NCBI GenBank assembly: GCA_949752795.1
Contig: OX457061.1
Coordinates: 43,370,338 to 43,434,337, forward strand
DNA length: 64,000 bases
Reading direction: 5' to 3'
DNA from: Hyperoodon ampullatus
Lineage: Eukaryota; Chordata; Mammalia; Artiodactyla; Ziphiidae
A program made the position numbers and the translations under genes. Below, piece by piece: positions 1 through 11,140 of this stretch. Each line of letters begins with the position of its first letter. Position 1 is the first letter of the stretch. The notes under the pieces are model-generated. The model saw only the letters and a program-made list of their open reading frames with translations. It had not been told where the DNA came from and made no database searches.

Positions 1-564
1 GTGCGTGTGCTGCTTCCCAAAATATCTCTTTAAAAAGACGTGAGAAGGATGCGGAGCCAGTCGGTAGGATGGTGGAGGGCGGACTGTGTCCTCAGAGGGC
101 AGCGGGTTCCCAAAGGCAGGACTGAAGCGGAGTGGGGGGAGGGGAGGACCCACGTTGGGGATAGAAATAGGGAGCTGTTTACAGGTTTCCAGATTTACAG
201 GTTTACAGATTCTTTCCTATCATCAGCTTTCTTATTTAGGACTGATCTCCTAAGTGGAATCTGGAAATTGGTAGAGACAACTAAAATCTGGAGAGTAACG
301 TGGTTTGCTTTTCATTCTTCCTATTGACACAGCAAGGCTAGGAGAAATATTTTATTTTGTAGATACTTACAGTATAAATGAACAACCTTTATAGTGCTTG
401 AGTATAGCTGTTGAACCTCATTTGTGGGGCGGGGTGCAGGGGGGAGTAAGAAATAGGCATGCACACCCATGCATACATGCACACGGGCCACTGTGATGAA
501 AATGCCTGCTTCACTTGCAGGGAGCCGAAGAAATAGAACATTAGGCCCACAGCTGAGGGTCTCT

Positions 565-700
565 GGAGGTTAGGAAACCCAGTGATGAGACTTAGCACTG
601 CTCCTAACAGCTACATGACCGTTTGTGACCCTTCTGTGCCTCAGTTTCCTTATCTGTAACCCGACAGGGTTGAGCTAGTCCATCCCCAAAGTACACTCCA
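565..700 (+). repeat. MIR
   Basis: Core motif tgcctcagtttccttatctg in forward orientation. Nothing else is recognised in 1-565. Confidence 0.75.
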
Positions 701-975
701 AATCTCCACCTTTATTGGAGTCTACATCTAGTCCCACCTTCTCCACAGAGCCAGGGAACTATGTCATATCATTTCTTTGTGGAGGTTTACAATTCTTTCC
801 TATTAATTATCTGATTGATTTCTGCATTTTTTATTTTTTCCAATATCTATTCAAATTACTTGTTGCTGGAAGTCCTGAAGAGTAGATTTTCAAGTGAAAT
901 AACTTACTTTTAAATTTTATTATTTTCTGTTTTGTTACACTTTTCATACAATACATAATGTGTTCAAAAATCCAC

Positions 976-1180
976 TTTTTTTTTTTTGCGGTACGCGGGC
1001 CTCTCACTGTTGTGGTCTCTCTCGTTGCGGAGCGCAGTCTCCGGACGCGCAGGCTCAGCGGCCATGGCTCACGGGCCCAGCCGCTCCACGGCACGTGGGA
1101 TCTTCCCAGACCAGGGCATGAACCCGTGTCCCCTGCATCGGCAGGTGGACTCTCAACCACTGCGCCACCAGGGAAGCCCC
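976..1180 (-). mobile_element. CHR-2-type SINE (tRNA-derived)
   Basis: Reverse-oriented cetacean SINE with a T run at 976-987 and the tRNA-like head at the right end (accagggaagccc). A target duplication of about 12 bp (aaatccactttt) is seen at 968-979, overlapping the T run, and at 1183-1194. Box A (tggcgcagtgg) and box B-like (ggttc) Pol III elements are present on the minus strand. Confidence 0.96.
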
Positions 1181-1194
1181 CCAAATCCACTTTT

Positions 1195-3279
1195 AATAGT
1201 ATCACTTTTTTTTTTTTAAAAGGAAGAGGATGGAAGGAGGCCGGGGGTTCAGGATATATTGACATTATATCCTGATCTTATAAATAAGAACTAAGAATCT
1301 GGGGAGTTTTCCTTAAACTCACTGGCTGTATGATTAAGTGTTCTAAAATTCTATCCAGAATTAGGAAACTCACTTTCTAGTTCTGACTCTATCTTCAGCT
1401 TCTGGAACCATGATCAGACCCTTCTCTGTAAAATGAGGAAAAAGCCCGTGCTCCAATCCTCATAGGAAAGTTAGGAAACAAAATGCCATAATATATGTAA
1501 ATGCACTTTGGAACATAGAAAGGGTACACAGAATGTTCTGCATTCTTTTCACTGTGTGCCTGGGAAATTTATTCATTTATTCAGCAGGCATTTTCTGAGA
1601 TGCTGCTGCCACCAGGCCCTTGTTAGGTATTGATTCACATGGCACATACCCATGGTCAGTGTCTTCCATCGTCTGTCCTGGCCCACAGTTCTGGGGAGAG
1701 GGCCCTTCGATTACTACAGATAACTGAATTCTCAACAACTGCACCGTCTGAGCACTAGACCTTCCCCCAGGCTGAACCTTTGCCCAGTATGAAACATGCT
1801 CTTAAATCACTCCCACGAGTGTCTGTCTTACTGTGTTCTCGAACACTCCCAGTGACACAAACCTCAGACACTTTATTTCCTGTGTTAATGAGTGCCAGTG
1901 CCTAATCATTGTACAAGCAGATGTTCCTCAGCAAAAACAAATAAAATTAAGCCTGCCTTTAGGTTAGCAAACACCTCCCACCCTGAGCTGAGCAGGCAAT
2001 TAAGCAATGCTTTTCACCTTTTTTTCTCATCAGAGACGACAAAGCTCTCTGTCCCCTGGAACACCCAAGCCCCCTCATTTTCCTTGTTTTTGAAAGCATC
2101 CTGGAGGTTTTGGATGGACCTCGGATATAAGGGCTGTGAGGACCATTAGTTGTCTTGACATCACTGATAACTTATTTTCTCAGTGGAGAGGAGGAGACAA
2201 ACCTTACTTTTAATCTTTCTGATCCCGTTAAAAGTTAATTTCTCCTTGTGCCAAGAATGAGCTGAAGCCTGGAGGACAAGGGAGGGAAAATGGGACTTGT
2301 GGGCTGGGCATTAGCTTTACCAGGCAGAGCTGGGTTCCTTCTTTTGTCCTGGGTATTTGGCAAATGTTCCAGAGTTTTCTGTAGGAGGATGGACATGGGA
2401 GGAATAGCACAAGGAAGTCGTAAAGGGATGCCAAGCAACAATGAATAAGAGTTATTCTGTGTACTCCAGGAGCTCTGAGCCCATGGGAGGCAGATGTCGT
2501 TTCAGCACCAGGAAGCGCTTGCTAAGGAAGATTTGTAAAATGCAAAATGGCCTGGCGGTGGGGGGAGGCTGGGGGCGGGGGGGAGGAGGTCTTCAAATAA
2601 ATTCGCTTTCACTAGGAATGGACTCCGTGGCAAGGGTGTCCATAGGATTGCCCTCTGTGGCCCCTCCAGCCCTGTGAATCTGTGATGCTGTAGGAGCTCC
2701 AGGAGAACCATTCTGATCTATAATCAGCCCTCTACCCTAAAGCCAGAAAGGCCACTGATGGTCTCCAGAAAGTTTTGTCCCCAAACTAAGAAAGCATTGA
2801 ATAACATTGCAAAGTGCTGTTTAAAGTCCACTCTAGAAAAGTCCCCAGGTCCAGCTGAATTGAACAAAAATAACTGTCATCCTAAAGATGCCACAATTCT
2901 TTTTATGCTTTTTCATTTGGCCTCATTGCCTGATTTCCAGCAAGCATGGAAGGAGGTCCTCTCTGAGGGACCCTTAATCTCTTACTTCTGAAGATATGGA
3001 TTCTATTTGAAAGGGAAATGGCTTAGTTGTCCAACTGAAAATAAAAGCCTAGCCATTTTTATTTTCACTCATGGTAGCCTTGCCTCTTCTGGAGGCTTGT
3101 CTGGGGTCCCCAGACTAAGTCAAGAAGAAAAATCACTCTCCTTTCATGTGGGAACATTTGAAGTCATTTACACTAATAACTTACTTTATGGTTTCAAAAC
3201 ATGGATTAGCTCACCTGAAGCTGGAGAAAAAGCCCATATGAGATAGTTTATAAATAAGATAAATTATCATTTATATTTA
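1195..3279. other. Intergenic, no gene recognised
   Basis: Downstream flank of NTRK2. Contains a G-quadruplex motif at 2560-2585 and possibly a degraded old repeat around 1560-1640 (attcatttattcagcaggca). No supported gene. Confidence 0.7.
2560..2585 (+). other. G-quadruplex motif, intergenic
   Basis: G runs GGGGGG, GGGGG and GGGGGGG separated by short loops. Not within a recognised repeat. Confidence 0.65.
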
Positions 3280-3345
3280 TATTTCAATAGTTCTAAGGCT
3301 TAGGAAGGTTAAAATGACTTGCCTAGGGTCACACCATCTATTTCT
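3280..3345 (-). repeat. MIR core fragment
   Basis: aggttaaaatgacttgccta and gggtcacacc is the reverse MIR core. Confidence 0.6.
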
Positions 3346-3409
3346 AAGCATCAGTCTACTGTAACTACCTGCCTAGTTTCCTGACCTTTTATCTCAAGCT
3401 CCTTAACAT

Positions 3410-3600
3410 TTGTTCATTCAGTCATTCATTCATTCCTCTGTTCACTCATTTGAAAATGACTGAGCACCACCTATGTGTCAAAGAGTCATCCTAGACAGTG
3501 AACCAAAGACACTGAAATCTCTGCCTGTGTAAAATTTACATTCTAATTGTAGGAAATGGCCAAGAAAAATTTTAATAAATAAAAATAATAATATTGTCAC
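3410..3600 (+). repeat. Ancient dispersed repeat, family not assigned
   Basis: cattcattcattcctctg, then gagcaccacctatgtgtcaa and aaatttacattctaattgta is a common old mammalian repeat motif (gain-in-number type, LINE-like). I cannot name the family safely. Confidence 0.5.
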
Positions 3601-4062
3601 ACAAACAAGGGTAAATGGCCAGATACTGCATATAGCACACCTGCTGGAGTGTCATGATTTGGGGGAAGACTCTTCGGGACAGAAACAGTAGCTCGTAGCT
3701 GTGTTCCCAGTTGCCCATCGCTCTCTGCGATTGCACATGACAATCCTGTAGGACTGAATTTAGGCTCCTGAAGAGGGATCCTGACCCTGGGGCTGTGGGA
3801 TTTTTAAGTTGCATGATTAAGAGGAACTGGCCCCTCCCCTGTAGTGATCTCATGCTAGCATTTAATAGCATTATGGCAGAACTTGAACTCCAGTGTATCC
3901 AGCCAGCTCTGTTCTCATGGTCACAGGCTGGGTCCAAGACTTGCTCTGCTTGTTATAGCAAGCTAGCTGCAGGATGCTCTTCATCAGAATCCATGGTTGG
4001 AGAACTACCATGTTCTTCTGCCATAATGGGGAGCTGGAGCCCCAACCTTTCAGTTGATCAGG

Positions 4063-4090
4063 ACTGATTGATTGATTGACTGATTGATTG
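4063..4090. repeat. (GATT)n short tandem repeat
   Basis: About six gattgatt-type units with one substitution. Confidence 0.8.
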
Positions 4091-4339
4091 TTTTCAATAC
4101 TGGGCCCTAATGGGTTTCCATGGAGCTTGGCAGAAAACTTATTTTCTGAGAGAACTTGTAGTTCACTACTTAACTCCTTGGATACTGATGATTTGCTTTT
4201 TAAATCTATCTAGTGCTCCATCTAGCATTCTTGAAAGTTGTAGGCCCTTTTAGGTCTGGCCCATTCTCTGCTGAGTCAAGTCCTAGGGCTAGCAACAGGT
4301 GTTTCTATTTGAATGGTTGAAATTCTGGGGCTGGACTTA

Positions 4340-4530
4340 TCATCCTCAAGAACAATAATTCTTTACCTTAGCTACACATTAGAAACATCTAGAGGATTTG
4401 CACACAGACACACACACACACACACTCTCACAAGCCAGTCTATGTCTTGTCCAAAGCAGACTAATAGAAACAGGGTGAGGCTTTGGCGTCTACATTTTTC
4501 AACATTCTCCAAGTGATTCTGATCCACAAC
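4340..4530 (+). repeat. MER5/MER58-like hAT fossil containing a CA microsatellite
   Basis: acacattagaaacatctaga at the left and ctccaagtgattctgatcc at the right resemble a MER5-like element. A (CA)n expansion (4401-4430) sits in its middle. Confidence 0.45.
4401..4430. repeat. (CA)n microsatellite
   Basis: cacacagaca followed by an almost pure CA run. Confidence 0.9.
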
Positions 4531-6299
4531 AAGAACTGCTCTTGCCAGAAAAATAGGACTATGTGAAGAGAATCCTCATCTAAATGCAGGAAGAAAGTGT
4601 TGAGATTTCCAGGGAAGATGGAAGATGGAACAAGTACACAAGGCTTCCATCTTGTTCACATACACATGCTTGGTGAAATATAACAAAAAGGAAAAAGAGA
4701 CAGAAAAATCTCCAGAAGCCAAAGGAAACTAAACGCCAAATTAAGGCCTCGTGACTCATCTTGAGAGTAGATAGCCATCAAACCTAGTGGATCGAGTGTG
4801 AGGGGGTGGTGGCCTTTGGGGGGAGGCTTCAGTGTGTCAGAGCACACCTGTCCTAGAGGTAAAGCTTTCAGCTCTGGCACCAGAGTCACTGGATTGTGAT
4901 GGACAGTAAATGCCCTTCTCGTATTTCCTGGGTATCAATGAACCTTGAGATCCAAAGGATACTCTAGGAAGGGGAGTCACACCCAGTAATTGCTGAGATT
5001 GGTTTTGCCCCTGCAGGATGTGGACTTGAGTCAAATATGGCCTGATTTAAAGGAAATGAAGAAAGCGGCATTTCCCATGCATAGGCTGGTATCTACAAAT
5101 CCATACGTACCTGCTACAGGAGAAGAGGCTGTAGTTGTCCATAGGGGGGCTGTTATAGCATCTGTGTGACTTTAAAATCAGTGTATACAATGTGATGTGT
5201 ATGTACAAATATAGCCTATACACTAGAAGTGATTAGATATCATGACGTATCTAGTGATACACGGATGTACTATAGATGACATATGCAGTGCCCATGTGAG
5301 AAGTGACTTTAGTAGTTAATTGGTATTTAAAATAATGTTATCAATATCACATGGCTTGCTAATTAGGATAAGGGACATAGATTTTTGTATGTATGTGAAG
5401 TGACTGATCCTGAAGATTGAATATTTATTAGAATTATTGTACAAGTGTCATCATTCCTGCATGAAGGAGGCAGAAGAATCTGGCAAAGCCCAGCTCTCTA
5501 ATGCCAGGAATGCAGCTCTCAGTGACCAGAGCTCCCTGGGTCTTCCGTTGTCCCTCCCTGTCACCTGAACAGAGGCCAGGCTGGTCCTGCCATTAGTACC
5601 TCTTTGCATCTGTGACTTCCATGCAAGGTCAGGCAAGGGAAGTTTCTTGGCCTACATTGCAGGCTTGTAATAAATCATTGCTCGTTGGATGAATTTGGTC
5701 TGAACCTGGCAATCCTTGTAAAGCACTACCTGTAGATGGCAGGTGGGATGGGATGTTTAGGTCTCCTATAGCTGTAACCATGGGAGCCTACTGAGGATCC
5801 TGACATTCGGGAAATACAGATTCACAGAGAGATAGTCTCATATCACTGAAAGCCTAAGAACCCGCTGCTAAGCAGCTGCTTCCACTGTAGGCTCACCCTC
5901 CCCGAGGCTGATGAGTGGTGGGAAGAGGGAAAAGGAGCACTGGGTCTAGGGAAGCACCAAAGACCTTGCCAGGTTTGGGCTTTGGCTTGGGGTCAAACTC
6001 TTACCTCATCCCTAGTGACCGAAATCCCTACACTCCAGGTTTAACTTCCTAGAAACTCTCTAATCTCCTGGAACCTTGAATCTTGGCATTAGCTCCCACT
6101 GCTAAGCCCATTCCTACAGGGCTGGCATGTTGAATTGTTTTTACCAGTCTCCGAGGGGCCTGGAGACCAGACTCTCAACACCATGCCACATGGTGAGCCC
6201 AGACCCCAGCTGCAGGCTTCCGTGGGCCAGCCAGGTGCCTACATTTCTGCCTATTGCCTGGAGTGGAACCCCCTGAGTTCCTCCCTTGTTTTCAGGATG
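4531..6299. other. Intergenic, no gene recognised
   Basis: Mixed-composition unique sequence. A 10-bp inverted repeat (aagatggaag at 4615-4624, cttccatctt at 4644-4653) is the only local structure noted. Confidence 0.7.
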
Positions 6300-6475
6300 A
6301 AATGACCACCTTTCTGGCAAGTAGTAAACACTATATTTGCTGGTCAATTTCTTTTGACCTAACTTTTTGGCAAGTTCCTTAACTCTCAGTGCCTCAGTTT
6401 TCTCATCTGTAAACTGGGGATAATAATAGTACCTACCTCCCAGTGTTGACGTAAGAGCTGGGTGAGTTAACATAC
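6300..6475 (+). repeat. MIR, left part of a split copy
   Basis: cctcagttttctcatctgta, then ggggataataatagtaccta is the MIR core. The copy is interrupted by the LTR at 6476-6904 and resumes at 6910-6950 (ccctggcatgcagtaagcat). Confidence 0.85.
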
Positions 6476-6904
6476 TGTAGAGGTTTAAATGGTGGCCTTC
6501 AAAAAGATATGTCCACGTAGTAATCCCTGGAACCTGGGAACGTGACCTGATAAGGCAAAAGAGTGAGGAAGAGCTTTTCCTGGATTATCCCCAGTGGGCC
6601 TTAAATGCAACCACACGTATCCTTACAAGACACACACACAGAGGAGAGGACACAGGAAGAAGAGGAGAAGGCAATGTGGCCGCCGAGGCAGAGATTGGAG
6701 TGATGCAGCCACAAGCCAAGGAACATCTGGAGCCCCCACAGGCTGGAACAGGTAAAGAACAGATTCTCCCTGAGGGTCTCCAGAGGGAGTGTGGCCCCGC
6801 CGGCACCTCAGTGTTAGACTTCTGGCCTTCAGAACTGTGAGAGAACACATTTCTGTTGTTTTAAGCCACTCAGTGTGTGGTAATTTGTTACAGCAAAAAC
6901 ACAA
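6476..6904 (+). mobile_element. MLT1-type MaLR solitary LTR inside a MIR
   Basis: Starts tgtagaggtttaaatggtgg, contains gcagagattggagtgatgca and ends with tctgttgttttaagccac and agcaaaaacacaa. It is flanked by a 5-bp duplication catac (6471-6475 and 6905-6909), as expected for LTR elements. No internal coding region. Confidence 0.85.
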
Positions 6905-6909
6905 CATAC

Positions 6910-6950
6910 ATAACACCCTGGCATGCAGTAAGCATTTGTTCTATTAGTCA
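6910..6950 (+). repeat. MIR, right part of the split copy
   Basis: Tail of the same MIR (ggcatgcagtaagcatttg) after the inserted LTR. Confidence 0.75.
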
Positions 6951-7400
6951 ATTTGTTCTAAAGGTAAGGATGCCTGTTTGAATGAGGTGGTTAATCACAG
7001 TAGCTCAGAAGTGTTGTTCCTAGCCAAGCAATTAGGCATCCTCAAGGGTGAACTAAAAAAGTGTATCTGAGGGAGAAAATGAGACAGGGTCTACAAAGCA
7101 GCAGGCAGGGCTCTGGAAAACTTGACTTCAGGTTTGGAATTTAACTGATTACTGATTATAAACATACAAATAATAAGAATATAAAAACGTTGTCTGGTAA
7201 AGGTGTGGATCTTTAATAATCCAAATAATCCACTGACCAAGGCATCAGTGGTTTAACTTTTGTTCTTTAATCCTGTTTCTTTGAGTGGGATACACCCTTC
7301 AATCCCACAGCAACAACACATGTTCATACTTGGATTTTCAGACGAGTTGTTTTCCCCCCTTACACAGCTTTGAATTCCCCAAGTCTCTGCTGAGTTTAAC
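6951..7400. other. Intergenic, nothing recognised
   Basis: No repeat or gene signal identified between the split MIR and the SINE at 7411; the same holds for 7626-8080. Confidence 0.65.
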
Positions 7401-7410
7401 TGGGTTGTAT

Positions 7411-7609
7411 TTTTTTTGCGGTATGCAGGTCTCTCACTGTTGTGGCCTCTCCCGTTGCAGAGCACAGGCTCTGGACGCGCAGGCTCAGTGGCCATGGCTC
7501 ACAGGCCCAGCTGCTCTGCGGCATGTGGGATCCTCCCGGACCAGGGCACAAACCCGTGTCCCCTGCATCGGCAGGCAGACTCTCAACCACTGCGCCACCA
7601 GGGAAGCCC
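7411..7609 (-). mobile_element. CHR-2-type SINE
   Basis: Reverse-oriented SINE with both ends present. The duplicated target tgggttgtat lies at 7401-7410 and again at 7610-7619. Confidence 0.96.
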
Positions 7610-8084
7610 TGGGTTGTATTTTTTTAAACTCAAGGAAAATATACCTGAGCCAGTAAGAGGGGTTTTCACGGGCAAAGTTCCTGAGGAGTTTGATTTGAGT
7701 ACAGTCTGCTGGCAAACTCTACATTCCTGAAGCCTCCATCAGATATGCTGCCCAGAAGCCTTCTGTGCCTCTCAGAAGAGATGGAGGGGAAACTGTCAGA
7801 CAGTGGGAAACACGACTGTGACTCTGAGAAATACAAATGTGGGTGGACTGCTCTGATGGCCAGGAAGAGACAGGCTGCCCGATCCCTGTGAAACCACCCT
7901 TCTTTTGTCCTCCTTCACCTTTTAGGAAACACTGGCTAACAGAGAGACCGAGAGGATGTGGCATTTTCTATTAGGCTACTTCTGCTCCTGGGTCATTATG
8001 ATTCTCAAAGCTGCCCCAACCCTAGGCCACAATTCACAACATTTCTTTTATGGTAGGTTTCTTAGGTCTGATTTGTTAGAAATC

Positions 8085-8300
8085 CTGGTGATTCTGCCTG
8101 CTCACCCTGTGCTGTCTTACATGGTAGTCATGAGCCCCGTGTGGCTATTTAAATGTAAACTAATTGAAATTAAATCACATTTAAAATGCAGCTCTTAGTC
8201 TCACTGGCCGCAGGTCAAGTACCTACTGGCCATATTGGACGGGGCAGATAAAACATTTCTATCATTGTAGAAAGTTCTACTGGACAGTGATGTTCTAGTT
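8085..8300 (+). repeat. hAT-type non-autonomous DNA transposon fossil
   Basis: gtgtggctatttaaatgtaa, then actaattgaaattaaatcac, ending gaaagttctactggacagtg, is a familiar MER-type hAT repeat. The exact family is not assigned. Confidence 0.65.
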
Positions 8301-8510
8301 ATCCAAGAGAGAAGGTGAAAATGTCAGGTTATGGAAGGATCAGCCAGGGAACTTGTACTTTCGTTGCTTCAACGGATGAACATGGCAGTCACCTGCAGTG
8401 ACCTTATCTAAAGTACATACATACGGACAGACAGACAAAGAGCACACCATGCCTTGTGAAAATTCTAGTAATCATCATGTCACTTTTAGTGTCTCTTTTA
8501 GAGGATGTTA

Positions 8511-8535
8511 TTTATTTTAAGACATCATTTTTATT
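8511..8535 (-). terminator. Paired candidate poly(A) signals, distal NTRK2 3' end
   Basis: TTTATT occurs on the plus strand at 8511-8516 and 8530-8535, giving two AATAAA hexamers 19 bp apart on the gene strand. They lie about 5.6 kb below the stop codon, close to where old repeats start to accumulate. This is a candidate only; hexamers also occur by chance in A/T-rich DNA. Confidence 0.35.
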
Positions 8536-9411
8536 AGTACACTGTAGTACAAGAGACTTTCCATGTCAGGTTGAGAGAAGCTGGTCACATGATTTACAAA
8601 CAAAACTTTTTTTTTTTTTAAACACTGATATTCTGGTGTCACTTTGAAATCAGCCAAGATGCAGTGGGTCTTAATAAAGCAATGGACCTCCAAACAGATT
8701 GCAAAACAAGAACCAGTAAATATCAGCACAGAGACGTCACATTAAAAGGAAAATAAAGCAAATGAAAAGGGAGTTTCAAATACCAGGTCACAATTAAAGG
8801 GGCAATATATCTTCAGAGAGGTATTGAAATGTGTGTGTGGATACGGCCCGGATATATACAAACATCCCTCCATGTACAGAAGCAAATGCAGAGACTGTCC
8901 ACACCTCTAGGCAGATTTGTTAGTGATGGATAATGATTAATGAAGGCAGGGAGCAATATTTCACCATAATTTGGTCATTTATCAAGGGATTATATATTCA
9001 AAATCCACATTTAATTCAAAGACCTTGTATTTAAACATTTCCAGTTTTTTTGTTTTTGTTTTTGTTTTTTACATTTTTAAAGCAATAGGAAGATATACAA
9101 CTTGCAAAATGTAGGCCTTTACATTTCATTTTCTCCAAATTTTTTTCCAGTTCAAACCTGTGGCAATTAGCAGCTTTAGTTATGTTTGCTCCAGCATGTT
9201 GGACATTCGGCCAACCTTCACTCAGGGTCATTTTCGTTAATGTACAGACCAAAGAAATAAAACAAACACAGACCTGGCCTAGAATGCATAGACTAAAAAA
9301 AATGACATCCCATGTTTTCCCATTGTGTCTCCTGAGACGTATGTTAAGATGGCAAAAGAGTTGCTTGGTTGCTCTTGTGAAATTCACAGTGTTTTGCCTG
9401 CAACACATATA

Positions 9412-9412
9412 C

Positions 9413-9448
<36 letters not shown>
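9412..9448. repeat. (AT)n microsatellite in NTRK2 3' UTR region
   Basis: acatatacat followed by about 15 AT units (9419-9448). It creates spurious Tyr/Ile-rich reading frames on both strands. Confidence 0.95.
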
Positions 9449-9453
<5 letters not shown>

Positions 9454-9921
9454 TTCGCTTTGTGTCTGTGATGAATGGAGCAAAGAAATATATATATAAA
9501 TAAATAAATACATAAATAAAGGTAAAAGAAAAAAAAGGAAATAAATACAAAAACTAAGGATATTCGAGAACCTTTGACTTATAGCAGCAGTGATTCATTC
9601 CAGCCCTGACAAACAAGAAAATACCCCTTCATATGCTGTCATATTTTGCTACAACTCCCTCCCACCACAAATTCTTTAGAATATCATTTGCTGTCTCAAC
9701 CTTGGAGTCTCAGCATACCACCATTACAAACTGTGAAGAAACTTCTTTAACTGCTCACTTAGCCAACCTGAGTAGTTGGGTCACTGGCCATCCCCCTCAT
9801 GAGATTTTCTGTAGTAGTGATATAGGGCCAAACTGAAGCTCATCATTGGAAACAAAAGTCCTCAAATGGGAAAAAAAAGAAGAGAAAGAGCAAGGGAATT
9901 GAGACTATGTGTCTGCAGTCA

Positions 9922-9927
9922 TTTATT
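9922..9927 (-). terminator. Candidate proximal poly(A) signal of NTRK2
   Basis: TTTATT on the plus strand gives AATAAA on the gene strand, about 4.2 kb below the stop codon. It would give a shorter 3' UTR lacking the AT microsatellite. Confidence 0.3.
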
Positions 9928-10969
9928 TAATTAGATACACAATTTAATGTTATTGGCATTATAGAAGGTCCAATTTACAAAAGGGTAAGTTTAAAAAAAA
10001 AGAAGTCTATTCCTGACCAGGGGATCCTGTTGTCATGGCTCTTTGCAAAGGCCAGCATTTTACACTGCTGCCTCTTGCATTCCGCTAGGATGTGGGAATT
10101 CCTAAGAGTCACTCGCCTGGAAGTGGAGTCTTGGATTCTCACCTTTGGCCTTCAAAACACTGGGCTCCCAACACTCCAGTTCTCTTCTGGAATGCTTGGA
10201 CTCTGAACACAAGTGTAAAGGGGTCACAGTGGGACAGGTGAGCATAATACAAATAAATGTGCAAAAGGATTTTTAAAAAAATCAGTTTTCCTTTTCTGGA
10301 CCTTTACATAAGGAGATATATTTCCGGCTGCATTTTCCTTTGCAGGGAGCCAGAGGAAGGACTCAATGTAGTGGGATGGTTTTGATTTAGTTGTTTTGGG
10401 AAGCACATTATCTTAAATATGTCTTCCACCCATGCAGTATTGCAGAGAGTTGAAAAGTGTGATGGGGTCCTACCCACATGGAGAAAGGAAGCACGAACAG
10501 CAACATGACATTTAAAAAGTTTTGGTTATTTAGCAGATTTTAAGCAAATTATTCATACTGCACCCTACCTATAATTATCTCTATTACTGTGTGCCTATAA
10601 ATTTATACATAAGCTCACAAACACACTATGCATGTGTGTTTGTCTATGTATAAATCTAGTATTTATAACACACATATAACTACATGGAAGTACCACAGGG
10701 AGCGCTGATGTGAACACATAATATGAATTCTGATATAGTCTTTTATAGCATAGTTCAAAATGTCTTCTAAATAAGCCTGATTATGACATTGGTTCATTGT
10801 ACAAGGATTTTGCTGAAGCTATGAGCATGATTATATGTCATGAGATCTCAGCTGCTTGCATCTCACATATTTCATTTTGCTCTTCTAACTTCATGTCCTG
10901 CTTCATGAATTGGTTAGCGTGCTTTCTCTCCTGGACTGCTTGTGTATATATTAGGGTCTCTAGTGGACC

Positions 10970-11140
10970 AAATCATGAACTTCAGAGTCAGAGTACCTAG
11001 ATTAAGTCCCAGAGGTGCCTGGAGAGTACTAGCATGCCATTTAACTTCTCCAACTCTCAATTTCCTCACTTTTAAAAAAATGGGAATAATTTGCCAACGT
11101 ATGTGAAAAGTGTTTGGAAAACTATTAAACAATGTATAAA
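10970..11140 (+). repeat. MIR, antisense within the NTRK2 3' UTR region
   Basis: cttctccaactctcaatttc, then aaaatgggaataatttgcc gives a diverged MIR core, opposite to the gene strand. Confidence 0.65.

Noticed and set aside
958..1275. Open frames on both strands, 100-144 codons
   Set aside because: They are reading frames through a CHR SINE and its poly-T. The same Pro/Ser/Arg-rich peptides recur at every SINE (7285-7715, 17111-17580, 41826-42301, 43983-44452, 51180-51603, 52479-53031, 59694-60010, 62037-62377).
3410..3600. Direct-repeat cluster (cattcattcatt) as a CRISPR or regulatory array
   Set aside because: It is a short tandem run at the start of an old dispersed repeat in a mammalian genome; no spacers.
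9031..9550. 160-codon and 105-codon frames with Tyr-Ile runs
   Set aside because: They run through the AT microsatellite and A/T-rich 3' UTR sequence; no domain and no conservation expected.
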